A stretch of 64,000 nt of DNA from positions 21,625-85,624 of the forward strand of contig NZ_PDWS01000021.1 of NCBI RefSeq assembly GCF_010093305.1, given 5' to 3'. The DNA comes from Pseudoxanthomonas sacheonensis. Lineage in GTDB: Bacteria > Pseudomonadota > Gammaproteobacteria > Xanthomonadales > Xanthomonadaceae. Made by a program: the position numbers and the translations under genes. The notes below the pieces were generated by a model, which did no database searches, was not told where the DNA came from, and was given only the letters and a program-made list of their open reading frames with translations. Shown here one piece after another: positions 17,366 to 26,157 of the stretch (position 1 is its first letter; the number at the start of each line of letters is the position of its first letter).

Positions 17366-18613
17366 CTAGCCTGCGTACTTGGCGATGAAGTCCCGCACGT
17401 CCGGATAAACCACTTCGCGCCAGCGGCGGCCGCTGAAGATGCCGTAGTGGCCGGCGCCTTTCACCGTTATGTGCTGGTGCTTGGCTTTCGGAATGCCGGT
17501 GCACAGGTCGTGCGCCGCAGCGGTCTGGCCCAGGCCGGAAATATCGTCCAGCTCGCCTTCGATGCTCAGCAGCGCGGTCCTCTTGATCGCCGCCGGATTC
17601 ACCAGCTCGCCCTTGACCTTCCACTTGCCGCGCGGCAGCAGGAATTCCTGGAACACGGTGCGGATCGTATCCAGGTAGTACTCGGCCGGCATGTCCAGCA
17701 CCGCGTTGTATTCGTCGTAGAACTTGCGGTGCGCATCGGCATCGTCCAGGTCGCCCTTGACCAGATCGGTGTAGAAATCCCAGTGCGACATGAAATGCCG
17801 GCTGGGGTTCATGGCGATGAAGCCGGCGTGCTGCAGAAAGCCCGGATATACCGGGCGCCCGCGGCCGGGATAAGCCGGAGGCACGGTATGGATGACGTTG
17901 TTGCGGAACCAGGACAGCGGATTCTTGGTGGCCAGATCGTTGACCTGGGTCGGGCTGTGGCGCGCATCGATGGGCCCGCCCATCATCACCAGCGAGCGCG
18001 GCGTGGCTTCGCCGCGCGCGGCCATCAGCGATACCGCCGCCAGCACCGGCACGGTGGGCTGGCAAACGCTGATGACGTGCAGGTTTTCTGCGCCGATGTG
18101 GCGGATGAAATCCTCTATGGTGGCCACGTAATCGTCCAGGCCGAATTCGCCTTCCTCGGTCGGCACCAGACGCGCGTCGATCCATTCGGTCACGTAGACC
18201 TTGTGGTCCTGCAGCAGCGTGCGCACGGTGTCGCGCAGCAAGGTGGCGTGATGGCCGGACAAGGGTGCGACCACCAGTACGGCCGGTTCCTTCTTCATGG
18301 CCGCGATGCTTTCCACTTCATCGGTGTAGCGCTTGAAGCGGAGCAGGCGGCAGAACGGGGTGGCGATGATTTCCTGTTCCACCACCGGCACCTTGGCGCC
18401 GTTGACCGTTACTTGGTGGATGTCCCACGGCGGCTTTTCGTAGTCCTTGCCCAGGCGATGCACCAGCTCGTTGCCGGCGGCGACACGGTCGGCGCCGGGC
18501 AGGGTGGAGAGCCAGCTGTTGGGATCGGAGAAGAGCTTGACGTTGGCCTCGGCCTGATGGATCCAGGGAGCCATCAGGTTGCGGCTCAGTTCGTGCCATT
18601 GGTAGAGCATCAT
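17366..18613 (-). CDS. phaZ: Intracellular poly(3-hydroxyalkanoate) depolymerase
   Basis: A 415-residue cytoplasmic protein matching the full length of short-chain-length PHA depolymerases of the PhaZa1 type, which mobilise stored polyhydroxybutyrate. The nucleophile is the cysteine of VISVCQPTVPV (C184), characteristic of this group in place of the usual lipase serine. The late catalytic histidine is in VKGAGHYGIFSGRRW near the C-terminus. No signal peptide. The start is the MMLYQW pair at 18613. No PHA synthase gene is seen in this window, so polymer synthesis would have to be encoded elsewhere. Confidence 0.9.
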   Translation of the reverse strand: MMLYQWHELSRNLMAPWIHQAEANVKLFSDPNSWLSTLPGADRVAAGNELVHRLGKDYEKPPWDIHQVTVNGAKVPVVEQEIIATPFCRLLRFKRYTDEVESIAAMKKEPAVLVVAPLSGHHATLLRDTVRTLLQDHKVYVTEWIDARLVPTEEGEFGLDDYVATIEDFIRHIGAENLHVISVCQPTVPVLAAVSLMAARGEATPRSLVMMGGPIDARHSPTQVNDLATKNPLSWFRNNVIHTVPPAYPGRGRPVYPGFLQHAGFIAMNPSRHFMSHWDFYTDLVKGDLDDADAHRKFYDEYNAVLDMPAEYYLDTIRTVFQEFLLPRGKWKVKGELVNPAAIKRTALLSIEGELDDISGLGQTAAAHDLCTGIPKAKHQHITVKGAGHYGIFSGRRWREVVYPDVRDFIAKYAG

Positions 18614-18779
18614 CGGGTGCGGAGTCCGGCGGGTAGCGGGTTGCTGCGTCGCAGCATACCGCAAAACAGCGGCTCTACTCCTGCCTCGCCCGTACAGCAG
18701 GCAGGGGAGGCTGGGAGGGGCGATCTTAGCGGGATGTCCGATGAATCCCTGTTCAGCCTGTCCTTGCTTCTCAACGGGG

Positions 18780-19373
18780 CTAAATGCCCCTTTCCAGTGC
18801 CGCGGCTTCACCCGCAAGGGCGGGAGACAGCCAGCAATGCGATCCGACGGACTGCAGCCCGTGGACGCCGAACTGTTTGCGGTACCAGCCCGCGGGACGG
18901 GCTTGGAAGCCCACATGGTCGCCCTCGAATTCGTCCTCGCGGGTGAAGGCCTCCAGAAACGCAACCCCGCCGCAAAGTTCCGCCAGCCCGGGCAGTCCGC
19001 GCTGCAGCTCGCGCGAAGGCAGGTAGTGCAACACGTCCGCGCAGATCAGCAGGTCTACCGGCGGGCAAGGACGCAACTGGGCGAAATCGCCGAAATGCGC
19101 GTAATGCAGGTTGCGGCGCGGGCCGTATTTGGAAACCGCGAATTCGCTGCTGTCGAAACCAAGATAACGCAATTTCGGCCGCAACTTCAGCAGCGGCGCG
19201 CGCCAGGCGCCTTCGCCGCAACCGATGTCCAGCACGGTGCGGACGGGGCGTTCCAGGTAGTACTCGGCGCAAGCCACCGCCAGCGCGACTTTGCGCGCCA
19301 GGCGTTGCGGGCCGCCGATGTCGCTGCGGCGGTACCAATGCTGGAAGTAGGCCTGGTCGTATTGTTTGGTCAT
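18780..19373 (-). CDS. Class I SAM-dependent methyltransferase
   Basis: A 197-residue protein with a Rossmann-fold methyltransferase core: motif I VLDIGCGEGAWRAPL (about 55), acidic loop YLGFDSSEFAV, motif IV VDLLICADVLHYLP. The substrate is not predictable from sequence. The start at 19373 (MTKQYDQAYF) is preferred because the homologous region begins here; the longer frame is antisense to the HemJ-like promoter region. The 166 bases between it and the PHA depolymerase gene start (18614-18779) show no gene or clear repeat. Confidence 0.85.
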   Translation of the reverse strand: MTKQYDQAYFQHWYRRSDIGGPQRLARKVALAVACAEYYLERPVRTVLDIGCGEGAWRAPLLKLRPKLRYLGFDSSEFAVSKYGPRRNLHYAHFGDFAQLRPCPPVDLLICADVLHYLPSRELQRGLPGLAELCGGVAFLEAFTREDEFEGDHVGFQARPAGWYRKQFGVHGLQSVGSHCWLSPALAGEAAALERGI

Positions 19374-19504
19374 TGGAAAAGAATCCGCTTTGAAGTTCAG
19401 GAAGCCAGGAAAATGGATGACGACCTGGAGAGCGATGCGCTGGAGGTGAGGCAAGGGATGTCAGAGTATCCTGTTCGCCCATCCAATCAATCGAGTTCGC
19501 CAGC

Positions 19505-19936
19505 GTGGACAAAGCCAGCCTCTACTTCTGGGTCAAGACCGCACATCTGGTCTTCGTGATCGCCTGGATGGCGACCGTGTTCTATCTGCCGCGGATCCTG
19601 GTCAATCTGACCGAAACCGCCGGCCAGCCCGAGGTGCAGACGCGCTTGTTGCTGATGGGCAAGAAGCTGTACCGCTTCGGTCACAACATGTTCGGATTGG
19701 CGCTGATTCTGGGCTTGGCGTTGTGGCTCTACTTCCATATCAGCGGTGGCTGGCTGCACGCCAAGCTCGCCCTGGTGGCGCTGATGCTGGCGCATTTCAT
19801 CGTTGCGGGCCGCTGGTTGAAAGGCGTCGAGAAAGGCCGCGCATTGCCTTCTTCCAAAGCGCTGCGGTGGTTCAACGAATTGCCGTTGCTGTTGCTGATA
19901 GCGGTGGTTTATCTGGTGCTGGCCAAGCCGTTCTGA
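19505..19936 (+). CDS. HemJ/CopD-like membrane protein
   Basis: A 143-residue inner-membrane protein with about four helices, of the HemJ (UPF0093) family. Family members include the oxygen-dependent-pathway-replacing protoporphyrinogen IX oxidase HemJ, which binds haem. Conserved features are the histidine in WVKTAHLVFVIAWMATVFYL (H14), LPRILV, and GKKLYRFGHNMFGLALILG. Whether it acts in haem synthesis depends on whether hemG or hemY is present elsewhere. GTG start, divergent from the methyltransferase. A REP doublet follows the stop. Confidence 0.8.
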   Translation: MDKASLYFWVKTAHLVFVIAWMATVFYLPRILVNLTETAGQPEVQTRLLLMGKKLYRFGHNMFGLALILGLALWLYFHISGGWLHAKLALVALMLAHFIVAGRWLKGVEKGRALPSSKALRWFNELPLLLLIAVVYLVLAKPF

Positions 19937-19945
19937 AGTCATAGG

Positions 19946-20061
19946 TGCCGTAGGAGCGACGTGAGTCGCGACTGAAAAACGCGACCCATCGTGGTGCAGC
20001 TCATTCCAGCACGTTGGATCTCGCGGCGAGGCCCTTCGCGACTCACGTCGCTCCTACGGCA
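19946..20061. repeat. REP doublet, GTAGGAGCGACGTGAG family
   Basis: Perfect 25-base inverted arms at 19946-19970 and 20037-20061. Each has a GTAGGAGC head and a CGACGTGAGTCG stem. Located between convergent genes; neither stop codon lies inside the repeat here. Confidence 0.88.
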
Positions 20062-20073
20062 CACCGAGCGGCG

Positions 20074-21777
20074 TTATTTCTTCTCGAAGTCGCTGGGCTT
20101 CGGCAATTCCACCGGTACGCTGTTGGCATCGCAGGTCTTCGCCGCGCACAGGCGCTCGCGCAATTTCGGCGTGGCCTGCACGATGAAATGGTAGATCGTG
20201 TTCTGCTCCACCGTGCCGCGCACCGCATCGCTGCCAGGGCCGCGTGCCCAGATGCCGACATCTTCGCCGCCATGGGTTTCTGCTTTCAGGGGGGTCGTCG
20301 CTTCCTGCAGGTAGTCCGGGTCCTCTGTGTTCACCCTGGTCAGGTCGGGACGGCCATCGGAGGCCTCGTAGCTGCTGGGTTCGTGCAGGAACTTCTTCGG
20401 ACCGGCTTCCTGCGCATTGCTGGCGCCGACATAACCCGGGCCGTTGGCGTAGTTGAGCGTGGTGTACGGCAGGCCGTTTAGGTCGCGCGCATAATCGTCG
20501 CGGTTGCCGTCTTCTCCGCCCACTCCGCGGACCTTGCCCAGCATGGGATTGCCGCGGACCGGGTAGCCCACGAAGTTGAGCGTATGCGAATGGTCCGCGG
20601 TCACCAGGATCAAGGTGTCCTCCGGCGAAGTGGCTTCGGCCGCGGCCCTCACCGCATCGGAAAGCGCGATGGTTTCGTCCAGCGCACGGAACGCATTCCC
20701 GTAATGGTTGGCGTGGTCTATGCGCCCGCCTTCCACCATCAGTACATAACCGTCCGGATTGCGCGACAGCGTGCGTATCGCCGCGCTGGTCATTTCCGCC
20801 AGCGAGGGTTCGCCGTCGGGACCCTTGTTGCGGTCGTGGTCGAACTGCATGTGGTCGGGTTCGAACAGCCCAAGCAGCGCCGGCGCGTCGCCGGCCGCTT
20901 CGAGTTCGCGCTTGTTCCAGACATAGGCGCCCTGCGGATGGGCATGGCGCCATTCTCCGACCAGATCGCGTCCGTCCAGGCGCTGGCCGACCTTGTCGTC
21001 GTATTCGGGGTCGCGTTGTTCGACCGTGGTGTATTCGCCGCGGCCTCCGCCCAGCGCCACCGTGGGACCCTTTCCGAAGTGCGGACTCACAAGCTGCTGC
21101 GCTATGTCCCTGCAACCCTTCGCTTTGGCCTCGGCCGGCACGTCGGCGTCGTTTTCCCAGTTGCGTTCCGGGACATGGGCATAGGTTGCGGCAGGCGTGG
21201 CATGGGTGAGACGGGTAGTGGTGACGATGCCGGTGGCCATGCCGGCGCTGTCGGCGAGTTCAAGCCAGGTGAGCGCGGCTTTACGCAGGCTGTCGGCGCA
21301 GTCGTCGCGCCTGCCGGCGGTGACGCCGATAGCGCCCATGTGCGTCTTCACGCCGGTGGTGATGGCGGTCATGGTGCCGGCCGAGTCCGGCGTCTGCGAA
21401 TCGGTATTGTAGGTTTTGCTCAGCGCGGTGTTGGGGAAGGTTTCCCACGACAGCTGGTTCTCTTCGCCCGGGCCGCCTTTGCGCTGGCCTTCCAGGATGC
21501 GGGCGGCGGCCACGGTGGTCAGGCTCATGCCGTCGCCCAGGAACAGGATCACGTTCTTCGCGCGTCCTTTCATCGCGCCGTTGCCCGCCGCGCGCGCAGC
21601 GCCGTTGCGGTACCACCAGGCGGGAGTTTCTCCGGCAGGGTGCGCGATGGCGGGAACTTCGATGACGGTGGATGCGGCTGGCTGGCTGCGGTTGGAGGTT
21701 GTCGTTGCGCAGGCGGTAAGCAGGGTCAGGGAAAGGCAGGTCAGAGCGGGGGCCAATCGACGCATCATGGGGTCCAT
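20074..21777 (-). CDS. Alkaline phosphatase (lipoprotein)
   Basis: A 567-residue secreted phosphomonoesterase of the PhoA-type alkaline phosphatase superfamily. The N-terminus is a lipoprotein signal with lipobox LLTAC (C23). Metal and nucleophile regions are clear: NVILFLGDGMSLTTV (D82), TPDSAGTMTAITTG (nucleophile S132), then MVEGGRIDHANHYGN and VTADHSHTLNFVGYP carrying the zinc/magnesium ligands. It likely scavenges phosphate from organic esters in the periplasm. Start uncertain between M at 21777 and the MMRR pair at 21768. No Pho box was recognised upstream. Confidence 0.9.
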   Translation of the reverse strand: MDPMMRRLAPALTCLSLTLLTACATTTSNRSQPAASTVIEVPAIAHPAGETPAWWYRNGAARAAGNGAMKGRAKNVILFLGDGMSLTTVAAARILEGQRKGGPGEENQLSWETFPNTALSKTYNTDSQTPDSAGTMTAITTGVKTHMGAIGVTAGRRDDCADSLRKAALTWLELADSAGMATGIVTTTRLTHATPAATYAHVPERNWENDADVPAEAKAKGCRDIAQQLVSPHFGKGPTVALGGGRGEYTTVEQRDPEYDDKVGQRLDGRDLVGEWRHAHPQGAYVWNKRELEAAGDAPALLGLFEPDHMQFDHDRNKGPDGEPSLAEMTSAAIRTLSRNPDGYVLMVEGGRIDHANHYGNAFRALDETIALSDAVRAAAEATSPEDTLILVTADHSHTLNFVGYPVRGNPMLGKVRGVGGEDGNRDDYARDLNGLPYTTLNYANGPGYVGASNAQEAGPKKFLHEPSSYEASDGRPDLTRVNTEDPDYLQEATTPLKAETHGGEDVGIWARGPGSDAVRGTVEQNTIYHFIVQATPKLRERLCAAKTCDANSVPVELPKPSDFEKK

Positions 21778-21905
21778 GCAAGGCAATGCGCGATTATGCC
21801 TGCGGGACAGTGTCCTGCCGATGACATTGCGCAATTCCAATGCTGCCGTCGCGCCGCAGGACCGGCTGGGCTATCGTTCGCGCAGGTTTATTGCAGGTCG
21901 ATGAA

Positions 21906-23255
21906 ATGAAGCTAGTGGCTGCCTGGTTCAGGATCCCGTTCTGGCAACGCGTGGTCGCCGGTTTCGTGCTGGGCGCGCTGGCGGGTTGGGCGTTCGGGCC
22001 TTCGGCGGAAACCTGGTTCGGTCCGTTGGGCGATCTGTACGTCACCCTGATCAAGATGATCGCGATACCGCTGGTGTTCTTCGCGGTGATCAATGCGGTG
22101 TCCAGCCTGCACGGCCAGAAATCGGTCGCCGCGCTGGGCGGACGCACCTTCCTGTGGTTCGTGATCACCGCCGTGCTGGCGGTGGGCGTGGGCCTTGCGG
22201 TGGGCATCGTGGTGCAGCCGGGCGTGGGCGTGGGTACGCTGCAAGTCGATCCCGACTACGTGCCCAAGGACATTCCCAGCCCGGTCCAGGTGCTGCTGAA
22301 CGTGGTGCCTTCCAATCCGTTCCAGGCGCTGACCGGCATCGGCACGGTGAAGAACGCAGCGGGCGAAACCGTGCTGGCCGCCGGCAAGGGCTCGATCCTG
22401 CCGGTGATCTTCTTCGCCATGCTGCTGGGCTTCGCCCTGGTGAAGCTGGGCGACCGCGTGGCCGGCGCGCGCAAGCTGGCCGGCGAAGCGAGCGAGGTGA
22501 TGATCCAGGTCACCCGCTTCGTGCTCGAGGTCACCCCCATCGGTACCTTCGGCCTGATTGCGGCGCTGGTGGGCGCCTATGGTTTCGAAAAGCTGCTGCC
22601 GCTACTGAGCTTCGTCGGCGCGCTGTACCTCGCCTGCGCCCTGCATATCGTCTTCGTCTACAGCGGCTTGCTGCTGGCCCATGGGCTGAACCCGCTCAAG
22701 TTCTTCCGCGGCGCGACGGCCGGCATGCAGGTCGCGTTCGTCAGCTCATCGAGTTTCGCGGCGATGCCGGCCTCCATCCGCAGCGTCACCCACAACCTGG
22801 GTGTCGACAAGGACTACGCCTCTTTCGCGGTGCCGTTGGGCGCCAGCATCAAGATGGACGGTTGCGGTGCGATCTATCCGGCTTTGTGCGCGGTGTTCAT
22901 TTCCCAATACACCGGACATCCGTTGAGCGCGGACCAGTACTTCATCGTGATGATCGCCTCGGTGCTGGGCAGCTTCGGTACCGCCGGCGTGCCCGGCACG
23001 GCGGTGGTGATGGCCACGGTGGTGCTGAGCGCCGCAGGCCTGCCGCTGGAGACCATCGGTTATCTGTACGCGATCGACCGGGTGCTGGACATGATGCGCA
23101 CCATGACCAACGTCACCGGACAGATGCTGGTGCCGGTGCTGGTGGCGAAGGAGACCGGGGTGCTGGACCGCAAGATCTACGATGCGGCGCCTACCAACAT
23201 CGGCCTCGAAGACGGGGATCTGAAGGCGCCGGAGAAACTACGTGAGCGAGCTTGA
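21906..23255 (+). CDS. Dicarboxylate/amino-acid:cation symporter (DAACS family)
   Basis: A 449-residue inner-membrane carrier of the GltP/DctA family with about eight helices and re-entrant loops. The N-terminus FWQRVVAGFVLGALAGW and GPLGDLYVTLIKMIAIPLVF are typical, as are the serine-rich hairpin SSSSFAAMPASI and the substrate-binding block GASIKMDGCGAIYPAL and GTAGVPGTAVVMATVVL. Substrate could be glutamate, aspartate or C4-dicarboxylates. Start set at 21906 where homology begins. The 3' end overlaps the GNAT gene by 14 bases. Confidence 0.92.
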   Translation: MKLVAAWFRIPFWQRVVAGFVLGALAGWAFGPSAETWFGPLGDLYVTLIKMIAIPLVFFAVINAVSSLHGQKSVAALGGRTFLWFVITAVLAVGVGLAVGIVVQPGVGVGTLQVDPDYVPKDIPSPVQVLLNVVPSNPFQALTGIGTVKNAAGETVLAAGKGSILPVIFFAMLLGFALVKLGDRVAGARKLAGEASEVMIQVTRFVLEVTPIGTFGLIAALVGAYGFEKLLPLLSFVGALYLACALHIVFVYSGLLLAHGLNPLKFFRGATAGMQVAFVSSSSFAAMPASIRSVTHNLGVDKDYASFAVPLGASIKMDGCGAIYPALCAVFISQYTGHPLSADQYFIVMIASVLGSFGTAGVPGTAVVMATVVLSAAGLPLETIGYLYAIDRVLDMMRTMTNVTGQMLVPVLVAKETGVLDRKIYDAAPTNIGLEDGDLKAPEKLRERA

Positions 23256-23664
23256 AGAGATCGTCCTGGTGGAACGTTTCCCTGGCGTGGACGACTACCG
23301 TCGCCTGCGCAGCGTGTCCGGGTTGTCGCCGAAATCGGCGGAAGCGGCCGCACTGGGATTGGCGAACACGCTGTATGGGGTCAGCCTGAAGCGGGGCGAC
23401 GACACCATCGGCATGGGCCGGATCATCGGCGATGGCGGCTGCTTCTTCGTCGTGGTCGACATAGCGGTGCAACCCGAATACCAGCGGCGCGGGCTCGGCA
23501 AACGCATCATGGGCGCGCTCGATGCCTGGCTGCGCGCGCATGCGCCCGATTCGTCCAATGTCTCTTTGTTCGCCGATGGCGACGCGCGGCATCTGTATGC
23601 CCAATACGGATTCGTCGAGGCCGGTCCGGTTTCGGTGGGGATGGACTACATCGTCAGAAGATGA
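23242..23664 (+). CDS. GNAT-family N-acetyltransferase
   Basis: A 140-residue acetyl-CoA-dependent acyltransferase. The acetyl-CoA binding motif A is DIAVQPEYQRRGLGKRIMG (Q/RxxGxG/A at about 75), followed by VSLFADGDARHLYAQYGFVEAG. Substrate unknown. The GTG start lies inside the 3' end of the symporter gene, so the two are one transcript. Convergent with a small membrane protein gene three bases away. Confidence 0.88.
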   Translation: MSELEEIVLVERFPGVDDYRRLRSVSGLSPKSAEAAALGLANTLYGVSLKRGDDTIGMGRIIGDGGCFFVVVDIAVQPEYQRRGLGKRIMGALDAWLRAHAPDSSNVSLFADGDARHLYAQYGFVEAGPVSVGMDYIVRR

Positions 23665-23667
23665 CTT

Positions 23668-24075
23668 TCAGATTTCGTTGCGCGGCATCGCCATCAGCGC
23701 GGCCAGGACCGCGAACGGAATCGGCAGCAGCACGCCGACCACCGTCATCCATTCGGCGTTGGGAATGAGCGTGGCGTAGACGATCACCGTGGCCGTCAGC
23801 AAACCCCCGATCACCAGCGCCGCGCCGCCGCGATGCGCGCGCGCGATCCTTGCCGCAGTCCAGCCACCCAGCAGTCCCGCCAGCGCCCAGGCACCCAGGA
23901 TGCAGGCCAGCGCGGAGGAGGGAGTCGCCGCGGCGTAAGCCGATAACGATTCGGTGGTGGCGAAATCGGCGTGTGTCGGCAGCGGGTAGATCTGCGCGAT
24001 GCCGTACCAGCAGCCGATCAGCGCCAGGCTGGCGACCAGCGCGCCGGAAAAAGTCCCCAAAACTGTGCGTACCAT
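23668..24075 (-). CDS. Small four-helix membrane protein, paralogue A
   Basis: A 135-residue inner-membrane protein with four hydrophobic helices. The motif LGAWALAGLLGGWTAARIARAHR before the third helix and the C-terminal VVGVLLPIPFAVLAALM recur almost unchanged in the gene at 25076-25498, so these are paralogues flanking the bile-acid-type symporter. Function unknown. The start at 24075 is supported by AGGAG nine bases upstream. Transcribed in the same direction as the symporter, 78 bases downstream of it. Confidence 0.75.
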   Translation of the reverse strand: MVRTVLGTFSGALVASLALIGCWYGIAQIYPLPTHADFATTESLSAYAAATPSSALACILGAWALAGLLGGWTAARIARAHRGGAALVIGGLLTATVIVYATLIPNAEWMTVVGVLLPIPFAVLAALMAMPRNEI

Positions 24076-24153
24076 CGCATTGTTCTCCTATGTTCGAACT
24101 ACAAGCATGGCGCGACTAAAACGAAGTCGCAACCCGCACCTCCAGACGGGCCC

Positions 24154-25020
24154 TCAAGCCGGTTCCCGCACTTGCCGATTGAGCGCGAAAGCGAACACCG
24201 CCGCGGTCGCGAACATCAACAGGCTGTAGACGGCGGCCGGTACCGAGATTCTGGCGTTGCCCAGTACGTTGAGCGCTATGAAGATGGCCAGGGTGCCGTT
24301 GTGGATCCCGATTTCCATGGCGATGGCGATGGCCTGACGGCGCGGCAACTTCAGCGCGATGGGCGCGGCGTAGCCCACGCCCATGCTGATCAGGTTGAAG
24401 GACAAACAGGCCAGCCCCACCACTGCGAAGAAACCGACCAGGGTGTCGCGTTCCTGCGCTATTGCGGCCGTCACCAGCAAAACCAGCACCAGCACCGACA
24501 GCAGCCGCAGGGGTTTTTCCACGCGCGCGGCGAATCGCGGCGCGTACGCGCGCACCACCATGCCGATGACGACCGGCAGCACGATGATCACCGCCACCTC
24601 GATCACCTTGCGTACCGGCGGCGGCACGTACTGGCCGGCGCCCAGGAAATATTCCAGCGAAAGATTGAGGATCAGCGGCAGGGTCAGCAGGCAGAGCAGG
24701 CTGTTGATCGCGGTCAGAGTGATGTTGAGCGCCACATCGCCGCGCGCCAGGTGGCTGTAGATGTTCGCGGTGGCGCCGCCAGGCGATGCCGCCAGCAGCA
24801 TCAGTCCCACCGCCAGTTCCGGCGGCAGGCCGAAAGCCAGCGCCAGTGCGAACGCCACGGCCGGCAGTATCAGCACCTGCAGGATCAGGCCCGTCAGCAC
24901 CGCCCGCGGATAGCGCGCGACGCGGCGGAAATCGTCCAGCGTCAGCCCCATGCCCAGGCCCAGCATGATCACGCCCAGGGCCAGCGGCAACAGCAGGTTG
25001 GTCAGCAAGGAAGCCTGCAC
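24154..25020 (-). CDS. Bile acid:sodium symporter family (BASS) transporter
   Basis: A 288-residue inner-membrane protein with nine to ten helices. Family landmarks are VIMLGLGMGLTLDDFRRV near residue 20, the conserved LLAASPGGATANIYSHLARGDVALN around 75-100, and EIGIHNGTLAIFIAL near 235, which together form the sodium- and substrate-binding crossover. Bacterial members carry organic anions such as pantoate or pyruvate-like acids, and the physiological substrate cannot be read from sequence. GTG start. Flanked on both sides by paralogous small membrane proteins in the same orientation. Confidence 0.9.
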   Translation of the reverse strand: MQASLLTNLLLPLALGVIMLGLGMGLTLDDFRRVARYPRAVLTGLILQVLILPAVAFALALAFGLPPELAVGLMLLAASPGGATANIYSHLARGDVALNITLTAINSLLCLLTLPLILNLSLEYFLGAGQYVPPPVRKVIEVAVIIVLPVVIGMVVRAYAPRFAARVEKPLRLLSVLVLVLLVTAAIAQERDTLVGFFAVVGLACLSFNLISMGVGYAAPIALKLPRRQAIAIAMEIGIHNGTLAIFIALNVLGNARISVPAAVYSLLMFATAAVFAFALNRQVREPA

Positions 25021-25075
25021 CGTCTATCTCCTTGGCGCAATGGAAGCTTTCACCGCCGGCATCGCGGACGCATGC

Positions 25076-25498
25076 TCAAGTCGCCGTTGGTGGGTGCGTG
25101 TCGCGCGGCTTCGCCAGGCGCGCGGCGATAAGCGCGGCCGGTATCGGCAGCAGAATGCCCAGGACACTCATCCAGCGCGGATGGTTGGGCATCATCGCAA
25201 TCATTCCCGCCACGCCTGCCATGACGCCCAGCGCGACCAGGACCGCGGCAACCCGCCGATGCTTCGCTATACGCGCGGCGACCCAGCCGCCGGCGAAAGC
25301 GCCCAAGACCCAGGCCGCCACCACCATGGCCAACGCGGCCAAGGGCGAGGCGGCCAGTATTTTCTCCAGGTCGGCCGTTCGCATGGGGTCCAACCCGGGC
25401 GGGGGCGGGTAGATCGCGTGGCTGGCGAACTCGATGCCCGCCACCACCAGCCACATCGCCAGTACGCCGACAACGACGCCAAGCAAGGTACGCCACAT
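25076..25498 (-). CDS. Small four-helix membrane protein, paralogue B
   Basis: A 140-residue inner-membrane protein, paralogous to the product of 23668-24075: shared features include the N-terminal RTLLGVVVG/RTVLGTFSG opening, a periplasmic loop with IYP, AAWVLGAFAGGWVAARIAKHR, and VLGILLPIPAALIAARLA. The start at 25498 is where that similarity begins. Ends 55 bases before the symporter start. It is unknown whether the pair act as accessory subunits of the symporter; the arrangement paralogue-symporter-paralogue suggests it but does not prove it. Confidence 0.75.
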   Translation of the reverse strand: MWRTLLGVVVGVLAMWLVVAGIEFASHAIYPPPPGLDPMRTADLEKILAASPLAALAMVVAAWVLGAFAGGWVAARIAKHRRVAAVLVALGVMAGVAGMIAMMPNHPRWMSVLGILLPIPAALIAARLAKPRDTHPPTAT

Positions 25499-25605
25499 AG
25501 GTCGATCCCCATCCGAACCCCGTGCCGCGCAGGATGACGCCAAGCCTTGCGGCCTGCAACCGGATAAGCTGCGGGCTGGCACCAAGATTGAAAGGAGATC
25601 GACGC

Positions 25606-26106
25606 ATGAGCGGCGAACAACGCGAGCTGACTTTCCGTTTCCTGGCCGAGCCCACGGACGTGAACTACGGCGGCAAGGTGCACGGCGGCGTGGTGATGAA
25701 GTGGATCGACCAGGCGGGCTATGCGGCGGCGGTGGGCTGGAGCGGCCACTACAGCGTGACCGTGGCCGTAGGCGGCATCCGTTTCGTGGCGCCCATCCGC
25801 ATCAGCGACCTGGTCACCGTCACCGCCACGCTGGTCTACACCGGTACCAGCAGCATGCATTTCGCTATCGACGTGCGCGCACGCGATCCGGGGCTGGACG
25901 CCAGCCAGGCGGAAAACCGTTTGTGCACCCACTGCATCATCGTGTTCGTGGCGCTGGATGGCGTGGAAGGCAAGCCCATGCCGGTGCCTTCCTGGAAGCC
26001 CGAAACCGACGACGACCGCCGCATGTCCGAGTACGCGATCAAGGTGATGGAACTGAGCAAGGGCATCGAGCAGACCATCGCCCACTACCAGCAGCCCTCA
26101 ACGTAG
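25606..26106 (+). CDS. Acyl-CoA thioesterase (YciA-like hotdog)
   Basis: A 166-residue cytoplasmic thioesterase with one hotdog domain. Motifs are LAEPTDVNYGGKVHGGVVMKWIDQAGYAAA (catalytic region, N/D and H/GG signature near residue 20-45), GGIRFVAPIRISDLV and STVMHF-like SSMHFAIDVRA. YciA-type enzymes hydrolyse medium- and short-chain acyl-CoAs and help regulate the free CoA pool. Single gene, divergent from the small membrane protein, convergent with the NlpC/P60 genes. Confidence 0.88.
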   Translation: MSGEQRELTFRFLAEPTDVNYGGKVHGGVVMKWIDQAGYAAAVGWSGHYSVTVAVGGIRFVAPIRISDLVTVTATLVYTGTSSMHFAIDVRARDPGLDASQAENRLCTHCIIVFVALDGVEGKPMPVPSWKPETDDDRRMSEYAIKVMELSKGIEQTIAHYQQPST

Positions 26107-26157
26107 AAGGCCGCGGATTAGGCGGCCTTCGGATCGTGTTGAAGCTGGATATACGCG

